DNA of 64,000 bases from Arctopsyche grandis (GCF_051622035.1 NC_135357.1:18907256-18971255), one strand, 5' to 3'. Positions 37,012 through 51,089 are shown, counted from the stretch's first letter. Translations and numbers: made by a program. Notes: a model not told the origin generated them from the letters alone.

Positions 37012-39146
37012 TCAAGCAAAAGGTCTCTTTTTCCATACCCGGATGTTTTGGACATGATTGGAAGCGTTTATTACTCTTTCGAAAATTTGTACTAATGGCT
37101 CAATTTTATATTCTATAAATTCGTTCACAGTGCTATCATCAAAAAATTCTTCCATGTGCGATTTTATACGATGCATTAATGTTTTCAAATCTGTGTTATA
37201 TTTTATGGCCTTTTCGACTGTATCTTTGTTGTGATACTCATTGATTGAATCGTGTCGAACGTTATAAAACAAATAGCCGTTGTTTCGATATGAATTCACC
37301 AAGTGGAAATTTTGAGCATTGTCTTCCAACGGGATCAAAGTTTTCAAATCAGCGTATAATTGGTTGCCTTTGAAATTACATGTGTGTAATATATCTTCCA
37401 TTTCATTCAAATAATTGAAATTATTGTTTTTGTTTTTATGGAATGTCCCTTTTTTGTGAAAACAACTCATACCATCTAACCACTGTTCGAATACGTATTT
37501 GTGAATATTTGTTGAAATTTCATTTTTCCTTGATAAAACTGCATTTATAAGTAATAAATTCAAAAATAAACTCGGAATCGATACCGGTAGTACTTCACAA
37601 AGCACGGAAAAATGCTCATAACGAGACCACCCTGTTAAAACGATGCCTTTAAAATTGTATTGTTGATATGTTCCCGCCACTTGATAATTTTTGGCGAAAT
37701 TCAACCACGCCAAGTGGTTTTCATAATTTTTTTTTAACTTTGGCAATACATTTGTAGCACCGGAAGCTCCTTTGAACGCCGAAGCAATCCAAATACCTGA
37801 AAACACCTTTGTATACAAATACCAAACACGATTTGGTACGAGAGCTTTGATAGAAGATGTATAAATCCATACCACTGGTTCAACTATATTTCCTAAACCG
37901 GATTTTTTCAATTCTAACGGTTGAAAGCCACGAAGCATATCGTCCCAAATAAGAGGTGTTAAATGAGGATGTCTCATTTTCACATAGGTAACTATTTCGG
38001 TTACATGATTTACAAATAATTGCCTGAAATCATCATGAAAAAACTGCGTAAATTAATCTTTATTAAGTACAGTTATATATCAATAATTATTTAGTTTAAT
38101 TATGTTGTGTATAATTACCTGGTTGTCATATTTCTATGTTGACATTTTGAACACCTATTAATATGATATACTTCATCACAGCCCAAATGAATCCATTTTA
38201 AATCCATAATTTTAGAATGAAACGTTATTATCTGCAATTATAATCTATTTTATTATGAAAAAAGATCCATTTTCTAAGATAAAAAACGACATTCCTACTT
38301 GATCGATAATATCAGCAATGACTTCTAGAGATCGATTTCTTGAAGGACATATGGAATCTGGAAAAGAATCTATTTCCCTAAGGTATCTAAATTCTTTCAA
38401 TTTTAGCACATATTCTAAATGGCCGAAAGTTTGCACCAAAGGTATCACTTCAAAGTCATAAGATTTTGCAACCTCCAAAAACGTTTGCAACTGAATATAA
38501 AGAAAGATATTATTTTGATGTAATTAAAATGCATTTTATTTACAGCAAATTAAATTACCTCTATTTTATTATACGCATTTCCGGCTCTGATTACTTCCAA
38601 ATTATTCTCATAAGGAAACATGTCTTCGTATTCTATCAGCAAGCCGGTGGCTCCAGCTTTCTGAAGATCCTTAAGTAAGCTCGTTAAATATTTTAATTTT
38701 GGTGGTGCTCCTTTTAGATCCAAATGCACTAGCTTTTGTTGAAGATTTGTATGAACGTGTTTAAATACAACATCGTTATAAGTTCTTTCTTCAGGTATCG
38801 GCATGAAAGATATTTGTTTGAAAGTGACGGAACTAGCATTGTTTATAATTTCTTGGTATTTCTCTTTGTCAGAATTTATGTTTCCAAAATAAATTTCCCT
38901 TTCGTCCTTATCGCGTTTTAATTCAAATTGTCTCATAATTAAATCACGACCCGATGTCGATGTGTCGATAGTTTCGCTGATTTTTGGAACGGCTTCGTTT
39001 GAACTAGTTGATTTTCGCGTTGTATTATTGAATAAATTTGTTATAGTTGCCAACATAAATGTGATTATAATTAAAATATTCACAAAGAGCACAATTTTTA
39101 CACATGCTTTAAACTTGTAATGCCACATTGTAGCGCTACTGATCAA
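37012..39146 (-). CDS. Hexosaminidase D-like GH20 glycosidase, membrane anchored
   Basis: A beta-N-acetylhexosaminidase-like protein of glycoside hydrolase family 20, nearest to hexosaminidase D (HEXD), which removes terminal N-acetyl-hexosamine. Four exons (minus order): 39146-38559, 38490-38299, 38231-38119 and 38023-37012, giving 634 residues. The GH20 acid pair is seen in WIHLGCDEVY (Asp279-Glu280). LIEYEDMFPYE and LVQTFGHLEYVLK are typical of the HEXD group. A hydrophobic stretch near residues 14-35 after basic residues (HYKFKACVK) predicts a type II membrane or Golgi protein. The long C-terminal part (about 300 residues after the catalytic domain) fits the family. The start could be Met1 or Met7. 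The insect function is unknown; activity is inferred from the conserved acid pair. Confidence 0.88.
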
Positions 39147-41962
39147 TAAAGCATTAGTAGACCAGTTCTTTCAGGTGGATACATAATACATAAAATTGTA
39201 TAACTTGGTATGTATGAGTCATTTGTAAGGTTTCTTTACTCGACATACACACGTTTCTCAATTACAGTGATGGAGTAAATATATAATAAATTCTGTTTTA
39301 CAAATAAAAACAGTTGTAATAGATATATTTATTATAATACGATCTATACCAATGAACCAGTTTGCTTATACTGACATTTACATGTTGTTTACAGTCTATG
39401 AAATCGATAGCAGTGTTTCCAAAACTACAGTTTTCTTTTTATTTTATTTTTTTCACAGCTCGCACGTTACTATGTATATTATAATGGCTCTACGTACATA
39501 CATACATATATATGTTTTCACCTCTCCTGTCAACTTGAATAAAATATATACATATCTTATACATTTTTTATGAATTATTCACCTGATATGATTAAATATT
39601 TTTATTTATTTACGAATTAAGAATGTCAAAACTATTTGTGAGTTTATAAATTATTGACTTGCGGTTAGCAAGTCACTAAATTAAACTGCATGATGTTTTG
39701 TTGTGGAAAAGCGACACTATGAAGATCAACATGTTGGATATAAAACTGCTAAACAGTGTGCATACAACTTAATCATTCAATATACTTCATTCATAATTAT
39801 TTGTAGGCCTACATTGAAAGAAAAAGATTGAGATGAACTGGTGGGATTTGGTCTAGACGTCTATTTTAAGTTTGGCTCACAGTTCAAAGTTATTTTAAAG
39901 TGGCAATATAAGGGTTTGATCGCGCTTCACTATTCAATAAGTATAATTTTATATTTCGTTGGTGAATTAATTATTTTTGTTTGTATTAAATAATTGAAAA
40001 CAAACATAATTTGATAACGTTTCTAATAATTCTTTATTTAATTATCCTACAAATAACCAACAAATATTTATACATTTAATAGGTTATCTTCCCAATCATA
40101 TTGTTGAAACTACAAAAAGCATTTACATACATTGTAAATCTATAAAAATATCAAAAATTTAGGCAAGAAATATGATTGACTAGAATCTATCAAATGTTAA
40201 TACATACAAATAAATTCATAAATTAAATGAACATTTATTAAGGCAATTCACAAAGTGACTTACGGCTTAGTACATGTGAAATTTTTTTTTTGTACATTTA
40301 TTAATTGCAATTAATAATATGTTACTTTTAAAATAATTGTGTGATAAAAGATAACAATTCTACTTGTTATTTTGCAGTCGATCTAAAACTTTCTATCTAC
40401 TTTATACCTTATATCAAATTCAGCATGTAATTTTTTTCTAATGGCAGTGTTTCTGACAAAATTTGACTACATAATATTTTACTTTCATGTAATTTTATTC
40501 TAAAAAAAGTATTGCATTTTTCAAAGTTACAGACCAAGCGTTAAATTATAATACTTGGATCAATTACTACATATTTTAAATTACTAAAAATTGACCCTAA
40601 TTTTCAGTTCTAAATAACTATCGATAAAATGGACGAAAGAAAATGTGCATGCAAAACATATATATGGTAATATGAAAAAAAAGGAAAAATAAAATAAAAT
40701 AATATCTTAAATATGTATATTATATTTATTGAAATTCTTCAAACCTTTTGTCTTATGTAAATTACAAATTCAATTCGATGGAAGAATATACATTTGTATA
40801 TATGTATGTAAACTGTAAAATCGAAACGCTTTATATGAAATGTATTCCTTAAATGCTGTAAGGAATGCTTTGATTTTGAGCACTTGTTTCGATTATATAT
40901 TTTGACTAATACGGGAAAAGTAATTCATTTATCGTATGATTTGGAAAAGTTGAAAAAATAAATCGAATTAGATTTTTCTCAATGATAAAAAAACAGGAAT
41001 ACAAAACTTTCCATTAAAACCAAATTTGATATGAAAAAATATAAATACAATATATGATAATATAATAAAATACATAATGTACATATGATATATAATGCAT
41101 AGCGAACTCTTACAACTAATATTAAAAACATCATGTGTATCAACTTTTCGAAACAAGACGGATTTTTTAAAAATAAATTATCATGCATTCTAACGTAACT
41201 GTCATTAAATTTAAATTTAATTATAAAGGTACTCAATTTTTGAAATAAAAAAAATTTGAAAACGCAAATTTTCCAACATAATGTTTATAATATTACGCTA
41301 AATTACAATAATTGTGTACATATATGTATGTAGGCAATAGATGTATAATATACACATAATCTGAACACTGAAGTGGAACAAACCAACAATGTAAATTTTC
41401 TTATAAAAAATAATATTTGAACAATTTCAAGTGTACAACAAAAATTTGATCACTGAAATTTAAATTTAATTAATGTAAATACAACTATCTTCAATATCAA
41501 AAGATTTATGAACGATTAATTAGGCAAATTTTAAAATCTTCAATACTATAAAATATGGATGCAGCATACCCCCCTATACACGAGCATGTTTGTATTATGG
41601 GATTTGTTGCATAGTAACAATCGATATATGAAAACTGAATATAGACATTCGATACATTTAAATAGTAATACATGTTTTTTGAATTTAAAAATGTATAAAA
41701 TCAACAAATGTTAAGACATATAAAATTGAACAAAATGTTCAAAATTCATTGCAAATTATATTTCAATATACGGCTGTATACAGTAGGGAGTAAAATACAC
41801 GATTTCTATCTGTCAGCGAAGATGTTCTGACTAATAGGAATCGCATATATTAGAGGTTTATAAAAAAGCTTTTAGAACAATAGAAATCGATATTTAGAGT
41901 TTGCCTACTGCAAAGACTGCAGAAATGAAACAATCAGAAATCATAAATACATCTTCAATCAA
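39147..41962. other. Intergenic region
   Basis: About 2.8 kb of very AT-rich DNA between the hexosaminidase promoter and the 3' end of the CoA hydrolase gene. Only microsatellite (for example 39497-39515 and 41321-41335) is visible; no gene or bounded element. Confidence 0.55.
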
Positions 41963-44900
41963 TTAAGGAGAAGGCATGCAACGAAGACGTTCAAAGGAAG
42001 CCTTTTCAAGAGATTCCCGATGATCAGGATGAGCAATATTAATAAGGGCATGCGCCCGTTGACGAAGTGATTTACCAAACAATTGGGCAATTCCATGTTC
42101 TGTCACGACATAATGAACATGAGCACGCGTGGTAACCACTCCAGCACCTGTGAACAATTAAAATGGTATTGAAGGAATTTAATTATTTTATGAGTGCTTT
42201 TTCATATTCTTATATTTAAAAGAAAGAAAAAAAAACACTGAAATTTAAATTCAATTTGACAAAATAATGAATTGTTAAAAATGGGTCAATATTTTTTACA
42301 AACCCGGTTTGATCAAAGGAGATATTTTAGATTCTCCCTTATTTGTGCTTGACGGCAACGCTATAATGGGCTTTCCGAGGCCATCAAAGCCTTCAGCTGC
42401 ACCTCTAATAAAGTCAACTTGTCCACCAAAGCCAGAATACATACGTGTACCTAAAGTTTATAAAATTACCATGTTAAATATACTATAAAAATAAAGTCAT
42501 TATTTTTATACTTGCAGACGTTTGAAAACTAACCGATAGAATCAGACACAACTTGACCTGTAAGGTCAACCTCAATACACGAATTGATTGCAGTCATCTT
42601 GGGATTTTGAGCAATGACACCCACTTTGTTGACATAATCAATCTCCAGCATTTCTGAAAGAAACAAAAATCGGACTCGTAAAATTCCATCTAATGAAAAT
42701 ACTTTGTATAAATTTGAAATAAACCTTTTACCAATGAATGGATTATTATCTACAAAATCATACAGCGCTTTAGTACCAATAAGGAAAGAGCCAACAATTC
42801 TACCACGGTGAATGGTCTTTTTGTTATTGGTGATACAACCTCGATTGACGAGATCGATTACTCCACCACTGAACATTTCCGAGTGTATACCTAGATCCTT
42901 GTGATTTTTCAACGATGCCAAAACGGCATCAGGAATGTTGCCGATGCCTGTAACAGTGGTAAATATTAGAAATAATTTTATATATTCATAATTCACTCGT
43001 ACGAATGTAAAGCAACCCATTTGTACCCATTTGTAATGTAGCTCCGTCATCGACAAGATTGTCTCCAATTAATTGACCTATTTTCTGTTCAACTTCGGTT
43101 GGTGGCTTTCCACCATGTTCAGGCAAAGGAACTTCGTGTTTTACGGCATAATCAAGATGCGAAACGTGAATAATGCCATCGCCAAATGTACGAGGCATAT
43201 GGGGATTGATTTGACCTACGAAAAGTGTATAATGCATACGTTTGTTTTGAAGCTTCTCACGTACAATATTTAACAAATAAAAATACCATACCGATTATAA
43301 TTTTAGAATTGACTAATCCAGCTCTCACACAATCTACCGACGTGCCCAAACTGCAATAGCCGTGTACATCAGGTGGCGATACCTTTTGAAAAATAAATAA
43401 TGATAATTAAGTATACGATTTCGATAGGGTGCGTAAATATGTATAGCATTTTTTTTCTTATTCTATAATAGCATCATAATATTTGTTTAGCAGACCTAAT
43501 TTATATCGAAAAGCTGATTCATCAGTTGACTATGGATTCAATATTAATCTGAAGTTGCTGAAATGTACACATATACAATACAATGAACTATGCCTTCAGT
43601 TTCATTGCTGAACCATATGAAAGCTTTACGAGCAGGTCTGTCAAATCTATCAATAGAATAATGTTATCAAATTTACCTGAATCAATGCAATATCGGGTTG
43701 TAAAATTTTCTTATGGAAAAGTTTGGGAATCTCATGGAGGAAAATGGGAATGCAATCTCCTCTGCCATCAGCCACAGCTTTACGAACATTTCCACCCATG
43801 AACATAGATAGAGATCTGCAACAAACCAATACAGTTATTTTTATCTTAAATGCATTGCAATGAATTTCACCTAAGGTATCTAATTTACCTAAAAATGCCT
43901 TCACACTCCGGTTCGGTGTATGGGGCTTTTCCTTCTGTGTGCATATGGCAAACGGTTATATCTTTTAAATTTGCAGCCTTTCCATGTTCGGTCATTGCAG
44001 TCAGCAAATGCTGTGGAGTAGCAGCCGCACCCTGAGCGAATACTAGTTGTCCTAAATTCCAAAAATTACACACATTAAAATATGTAACTGCACATTTATT
44101 TCTTGACTATTTATAGAAAAGCATTAGTCCAAGCCATATAGAAAATGCTATTTGTAGGTGTCATACAAATCATTTAAAATTTTGGCACGTCGTTTTAAGC
44201 ATTGAAGATTGCGCAATTATAAATACAAATAGGGTCAAAATGTCAGAAATAATTCAATTATTCAACAAAAGGATTGGTGAGGGTAATGGCGAGATACAAA
44301 CGGATACGTGGATATGTATACATATGTACAAAAAAAATCATGAATATCAATTCGTTGAGGTTTCAATTGGGCTGTGTTGAATGGGAAATACTAATGAGGC
44401 GGCCCAGAACTTGTAGGGTCAATTGATGTAGCTTTTAAGAGTGATGTAGACCTTTTAACAGTGATTTTTAAGTGTAAAACTTTCATAAAGACTAGTACAA
44501 GGATTGGGTCCCACAAAATTAAAAACTGGAAATTTATAATATAAGAAAAATGGACTAAAAATTAATTTCTATTAAATTTCTCTATTTTTTCGCCTTCCAT
44601 TCATTACACCCATATTTATCATATTGGCTGATGGAACATTCAAACCTTTTTTGAATAATTTATTGATGAATTATAATCGCTTAGTAGGATCCAACAGTTG
44701 GAAGCTGCTGATCTGTTACGATTTCGTCCTGCTATTTTGGCACGATTCCATACTATTTGAAATCAATGCTAAAAATGATCTTTCACTTTTATGCGTAACA
44801 TAGACGAACCATGCAAAACTCGATTACATACATTAACATATGATTAGCCAAATTAGTACCTATTTTGTAACCACAAAAATGAATAACAGAGATAGAAAAA

Positions 44901-46970
44901 GAGAGACCACTTAAAAAAAACTTCTGAACGCAGATTACTCTGTTTATGACATTGGACTACAATCATTTAATTGAACCATTACATACGCAGACGACTGCCT
45001 ACATTCAATACATCCGCCATTTCGAGTTCATTGGATGTTAAAAGGATTTTCTTATATGACCTATATAAAAAAAAAACATCATCATCATAAAACGTAGCCC
45101 AAATATAGAGCGAAAAATTCTTCATTTATTGACATTGCTCCATTTTGGTTATACGATCTGTATATCTTATCATCTTGGGCAGATCAAAGAAAATTTGATA
45201 TGATAAGAAAACAAATTTGAAAAGTGAAATTGTAAGAAATATATGAGTTATGTATGTATGTATATGTACAAAATGATAAATTTTATGAACGGCAAATGAG
45301 GTCAAAGCTATTTGTTGGAACATCAAATAGCTTTGACTTTTGACAATGGGTCAGTATTGTTTTCATGTACATATGTGAAGAAAGTATTTTGATAGTGTAA
45401 TTGTTACGTATATAATAAATATAATTACTACAATAATGGTCATTATAATCATAACCAATGGATTGATTATTGAATATGATGAGAGAATTATTCATATACA
45501 ACTTAAAATTTAATGTTAATTACATTATAAATTAAGAAATGTTGCATGATTTATCGGAACGATGAAATAAAATGATGTGAAATTGTGGGTTTTACTTGAT
45601 ATATTTGATAGCAAGTTTTCTTTCAATGTTTATGCAGTTGAATAGTGAATCGAGCTTCAAATGATGAATAAATTACACAATAATGATCGGCGTTACTACT
45701 ACGTCTAAAACAAAGAACAAGGTCTTTCAATGCCGTAACATTTTTTATTCTATATATAACACACATTAATAAGAAAAATTACAATTAAATAATGCATAGC
45801 GCATTCCGGTTATTGATTGTGGTTAGAAATAATTTTTAATGCTTGCTTATATGTACATAGACAGTATGCTAAAGTCCATTAAATTTAATGTCAGCAAAAA
45901 AGTCATATTGTTATTCTAAAATGGGCATTTATACGGATATTTTGTTGATTATTATGATCTTTGCTACTACTGATAGTCGCATGAATGCGTTTATAATAAG
46001 AAACGAGACGCTTTAATTGAGCATATCGTAATTTTATTTCGAAGCCAAAGTACAAATTTCAGCACTATCAATAATTACATATGAATTATCTATATAATTT
46101 TTGAAATTAATTTGTATAGTATGGACCAAGAGGCGAAAGTAATCTCTGAAATTATTTAATTAATTAATCAATTTGGTTCGATACATATTATGGATTATAA
46201 AAATATGTAACTCGTCAAGCAGATGATAATTATCATTCAGTTTGTTAAAAAATTAGAACAATGCATTCGAAGTTGTATACATAGTATTAAGAAAAAATTA
46301 TATTACTGAAGATATTATAGACGAATTATTTCAATTTAAAAAGTATTAAATTGAAGTCTGTTTTTTTACTAATTTAGTATTTACTTCATATTATTTCTTG
46401 ATGGCGACATTTACATACAAACATATGTATATATAATAATATAAAATATTCATTCCAGACAGTACGGAGAGGAGTTGATGTAAATCTAATAATAGTCACG
46501 TAACTTACCTCATGCCCTCTTCTTAAAAAAATAGGTCATAAGGTCACTTTCATAATCTTCGGCACACAGAACTTTCCGTTGCCAAACAATAAGTTTACTT
46601 TTGGCTCGGAAATTCTCAAAAGATTATTTAACATGTTCAGAATAATAATTATAAAAGATACTTTTGTATAGGGAAATCGGCAATTAAAAAAGTTTCAATC
46701 GGAAAAAATGAACGTTGACTTTGCCCTACCGCATAGTAATAGTAATATCGCAGCGCATACATATGTAGTAAATAATGTAAAACGGAAGGGTGTAGGGGGT
46801 GTAGGTGGGTGTTTACCAGACTTGAGACATTTGGCGAAGGCTTCGGGGGCGGTGAGCCAGTCGGGCTCCCGCTGGAGAGGCTGCGAAGGCTCCTTGGTGT
46901 AGGTGTAGTAAGGGCGAGCCGCCCCCACCGCGCCCCACACTCGCGGCAAATTCACCACCGCTCGAGACAT
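41963..46970 (-). CDS. Acetyl-CoA hydrolase / 4-hydroxybutyrate CoA-transferase-like, mitochondrial
   Basis: A class I CoA-transferase-fold enzyme related to acetyl-CoA hydrolase and 4-hydroxybutyrate CoA-transferase; in insects probably a mitochondrial acyl-CoA:carboxylate CoA-transferase. Nine exons (minus order): 46970-46817, 44051-43889, 43815-43677, 43382-43292, 43215-43027, 42947-42732, 42653-42534, 42450-42304 and 42147-41963, giving 467 residues. The N-terminus (MSRAVVNLPRVWGAVGAARP) is a plausible presequence. Conserved blocks include VFAQGAAATPQHLL, GIGNIPDAVL, HSEMFSGGVIDL with candidate catalytic Glu269, YSGFGGQVDFIRGA and VVTEHGIAQLFGKSLRQRA. Phases agree at every junction. Intron 1 (44052-46816) is 2.8 kb. 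Exon 1 is GC-rich. Confidence 0.9.
44052..46816 (-). other. CoA hydrolase intron 1
   Basis: AT-rich intron with no coding signal. It holds the hairpin at 45301-45337 and short microsatellite; no bounded transposon was recognised. Confidence 0.5.
45301..45337. repeat. Short perfect hairpin
   Basis: GTCAAAGCTATTTG at 45301-45314 pairs perfectly with 45324-45337 around a nine-base loop. It lies in intron 1 of the CoA hydrolase gene. Confidence 0.8.
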
Positions 46971-48357
46971 TTGCCTTCAACTTCAAACAAACTTCAAACT
47001 TCAAACTTCAAACCTTCGACACGGATACGGACGATCAGAGTGCGAGAGCGAGAGCGGGAGCGAATGCCGACACAGACGACACAGACGACAAACGACAAAC
47101 CTACACACCGGCGACTGCCGATTGGCAAATGACGTCTGCGCAACGTCACTGCGTCGCGCCTTTATCTTTTTTAATCGCTATTCGTATACACCGATGCACC
47201 GAACGCCGATTTATACGACCATCAAGCTTTTTAATGCCAACTGCTATGCTATTGTTGCGTAGGGGTGGGTGGAGGATCCAAGTAAAAGGCCAACAGTCGT
47301 CTCACAGCATTTATTGATGATTCAGGAGATACACGTATTGCCAGTGTTCAGTCCAGAATGACATGATGATGATTGTGACTGCGTTTTATCGATAGTTTTC
47401 TCGGGTAGTGACACTCCCTTGACCTATCTATCTATCGTGTTATATCAGATCGATCTCTCGTTGATGTTGTAGTGCGGGCTGGCGGCTGCTCGCTCGTTGA
47501 ACGTTTGTCAGGCTAGAACACTAAGCAAAATTAGTGCATCATCTGTGGGATACTGTCGGGGTTAGTGTGTTAGTGGGTGGTTAGCTGGTTTGGGACCGTT
47601 CGGTGGTGATTTGTTTAATTTAACTGAATGCTAATTTTAGCCTATACCCGTCTTCAAAATGACATGATATCGCCTACGTACCGCCTTATAAGGGGTAGAT
47701 CTCTCAGGACGTCTAATCTGTTTACCTACTGTATAGTCACGTATTCGGATATGTATTCCCACGGTATGAGAAGTGCAATAATTGTTTAGCTTTCATGCAC
47801 TTAGCTTGTCGCTAATCCTTAAAACCACTTACACCGGTCTCACGGTATGCATTTAGTTAATCCGTTAACAGATATCCGTTACGGATAATCCTTGAACGGT
47901 CACACAGTCTCTGGGATTCTATTCGCTTAATCCGCGGCGTACGTAACACTATCAATCTTCACATGGTGAACTCTATACCTATGCTGCATTTACACGAGAC
48001 CAATTGTTAAAACATTCCACAAAGTCAAATGAATATTGGTCTTATATTTTATCTCTGAACGTAATATCAGAACAGCACCGTGCATCCATATGTGCGAGTT
48101 GTGCAAATCACACGGCGGCCGTTGTGAAAATCACCAAAGAAATCCTCGGGTATCCTTTCATTATTACTAGATGGGAAACAAAAATCTAAAAGGCGAACAA
48201 GGGGGAAAATAATTTTTTTCTACATGTTTTGCCGGATGTTTTCACGGCCGCCTTTTGTATTGTTTTGTGTTTTGTACTGAGAAACGATTTTCGAATGCAA
48301 ACCCACTAATCTACAACAAGGGTGATCAGTAGAGGTAGGACCGGAAGCGCGCCGTCT

Positions 48358-48434
48358 ATTGTTCCATTATTGTAAATGCTTTGTAAAAAAGGTTCGGCAA
48401 ACCTTTAACAATGCATTTACAACATGTGAACAAT
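48358..48434. ncRNA. Candidate pre-miRNA-like hairpin
   Basis: A 77-base segment folds end to end: ATTGTTC pairs with GAACAAT at the base, TTGTAAATGC with GCATTTACAA in the middle, and AAAGGTT with AACCTTT near a loop of about four bases (CGGC). A few small bulges interrupt the stem, as in real precursors. It could also be a tiny MITE; no seed is recognised as a known miRNA. Confidence 0.35.
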
Positions 48435-48749
48435 GAACAGCACGCTCTGGGTCCGCTTTTTAGTGATCAGCACGTGCGTTTTTGCCAGAAAAACGTCATC
48501 CAAGTGGCGTTCAAATATTGTGCCCTAGAAGCATCAGCCGCTGGAAGACCGAGACGAAGACTTCTGATCAGGAACCTAACGAAAAATACACGACATCACA
48601 GGTCAGTCAATCTGTTCCCTTTGACCCCCACCACGGAACGAACGCACCTGGAAGAACGAGAAACGTATCCCTGTACGCCAGTAACTCTCCCAGTGAGAGA
48701 GTTGTATTCCCGCGTAAAATACGTTTGTCACAATATATTATTTAAAATG

Positions 48750-48790
48750 ATAGTTTAGATAACGAAGTTCCCTTTCGTTATCTAAACTAT
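48750..48790. repeat. Perfect 17-bp hairpin
   Basis: ATAGTTTAGATAACGAA at 48750-48766 pairs perfectly with 48774-48790 across a seven-base loop. It is followed by a TA microsatellite. It may be a terminator-like or MITE relic. Confidence 0.8.
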
Positions 48791-49082
48791 ATATATATAT
48801 ATACATACCTATCTTCGAACTTGTTGCCTTTTTTTGTTTAAAATTGAAACGTTACGATAGTAATCTTAACATTAGTTTTCATTTTTATTTTATGTTACTA
48901 ATACAGTTTTATCACTCGTCGTTCGAATTTTCGAATTTTATTATTCATCCAGATTTTTGTAATAAACCGCTTTTCAAATTTAATAAATATTTTGTAATAA
49001 AGAACAATAATGTATTTAGTTTTATAATATCCTTTTCCTCGAAGTGAATAAATGCTATTTGACAGTTTAAAATAATTAGAAA

Positions 49083-49230
49083 TGGGGGGGGGGGGGGGGA
49101 GGCAGTAAAAATATTTTTGACACAGGCGGCTGAGCTCCTCGAGGCGGGCTTGGTTTTTCTTTGTGTCTCAAAAATTGACCTCGTGCAGTGGCGTAGCGTG
49201 AATTCCATGCACCCCCCCCCCCCCCATATA
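49083..49230. mobile_element. hAT-like end with G and C tracts
   Basis: CAGTGGCGTAGCGTGAATTCC at 49189 is a typical hAT-type terminus, followed by a run of about 15 C. A run of about 17 G lies at 49085-49100. No matching second end is found, so this is a fragment. Confidence 0.45.
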
Positions 49231-51089
49231 TTCATATTATTTTCTTACTGCCGAATAAATTCCCAAAATAATAATTCATGTATTTTTAAGTAGAAAAATC
49301 ATTTTTTCTGGCAAACACTTTTAACAAAAAATTTTGTGGAAATTCATGTTATTTGTCCTCTCTGGTTCAATACTTACCAGCTCTTATCTTTTTAATCGAT
49401 GTTGTGACATAGTTGACTTAATTTTAATAAGATTCAATTTCAAACGAAATATTTATAAGTTTCAACATCGAGAATGAGCTCTCTGCAGTTACCGGAAACG
49501 TGAGGAACAAGATGATTGAAATGACGAATTTATAGAATAATTAAAAAAGAAGACCTTCGCCAAATTATGAACACTGTCGATCTTCTTTATTTTTACAAGG
49601 TTTATTTTATTTTAGCACGAACACAAATCAAGCACTTGATTAGATAATGATTTGTCAAAATCATTGACATATTGGTCGGTTAGAGATTTGGCTTCACAAT
49701 ATACATACATATATATGTATGTATGTAAATCGTTATCTGATAATTCAACGACATTTTTGCTTTGCAGGAAAGCGAACTTTGAAACAATGTCATTAAATGA
49801 TGCGAAACGAATCTTCAATTACACTAAGGTTACTTTTACATAGTGCCATATTAAAAACTGTTTAAAAATTCTTTTAATGGGTCCTGGAATTGTGTATTAT
49901 GACTAAGTTCATCAAAGTGCTTTTAGACAAGAGATTAATGCTTCTATGTCAATTTTGGCTTCAATCCTCATTTAGTTGCAATATTTGTTGAAATTATTAC
50001 GAATTTTTCAAATTTATTTCTAAAATTATTGATCTCGTCAAATGCATATGCATGTCTAGTTATAGACTGAGTACATCAAACAATGTAAGTATGTATTTAG
50101 TTTAGTATAAACAGATATATATTCTAAATAAATTTGAGTTTGTAACAAAAATTATTAACAGTACGAATCGTTCTCTTTTGTGCATTTTGATTGCGATTCT
50201 TTATAAATAAAACAATCTTTAATTGGTTTGGTCTATCTAGTTGGCCATTTAGATTTTGAAATAATATAAATCAAATTGATGTGAGGCCACAAATGGGAGA
50301 AATGAAACCCAATTCGACGATAATGGTAGGGGGGGGGGGTGTTACAAGTTTGTATAAATGAATAAAAGGAGAGGGCGGCGATTTGTAAGCGATAGCGTTA
50401 TTTGAAAAGCATGCGTGTGTGTATTCGATTTTTCAAAACGAGTGCAAGAAAGAGAATTGGTGGAAATTCACACGTGTTTGAAAAATATAACACGCACCAC
50501 ATTACCATTCTGCGATCATTGAATTTTTAATTTAAAAATAATGGTAAGAAGCTTTAGTGTGTCAATGCTATACTAGCTTTAAAAGCCAAATATTAATTGA
50601 TTGTAGTTTGACTTTATATCACAAGACCTAGATATGAACTAAAGAAGGATAAAAAATTTGAATTCGAAATTTATTGCTATTTTCAGCCATAAGACGTACA
50701 AGATCGACCAAGTTTAATGGTAAATCAATACACAAAGTGAACGATTTAGGGCAAGATTAATTATTTTGAAAAGGTGAAAAAGTGAATGAACATTGGGTCG
50801 TCGAATGAAAAGGATCGAAGGAGAAATTTGAGCCGAAATAAGGAAGTTTTCGGTGATTGTCTGTGGCGAAGAGTATCGGTTTGATCACGGGACGAGGGTC
50901 ACGTGAGCTCACGTGCGGCGCATGTCAGGCGGTGCGCCAGTCGACGGTGGGCTCACACGGGGTGGGGAGCGTTTAGCGTTTCTTTCTATTCGCTGCCATT
51001 CTGCTCGTCTGACTGTTCGTCTGCCATTCGTCGATCTGCCATTGTTCGTCTGCGCCCGTTCGTAGAAGACTCCACCGAGTTGATTGGCC

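Larger units (their letters stand above)
46971..51089. other. Divergent intergenic region upstream of V-ATPase B
   Basis: About 4.1 kb between the CoA hydrolase start and the V-ATPase B start. The first 500 bases are GC-richer and include an ACTTCAAAC simple repeat (46978-47014). The 47460-48700 part has a near-balanced base composition but no frame I recognise. It contains the hairpins at 48358-48434 and 48750-48790 and hAT/poly-G debris at 49083-49230. The V-ATPase leader probably lies after about 50880. Confidence 0.45.

Noticed and set aside
48111-48254. Inverted GGCGGCCG...GTGAAAA segments as MITE ends
   Set aside because: Pairing is limited to about 14 bases with unlike flanks and no target duplication.
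47460-48760. A protein-coding gene in the near-balanced region upstream of V-ATPase B
   Set aside because: The frames are short, do not join by splice phase and show no recognisable motif.
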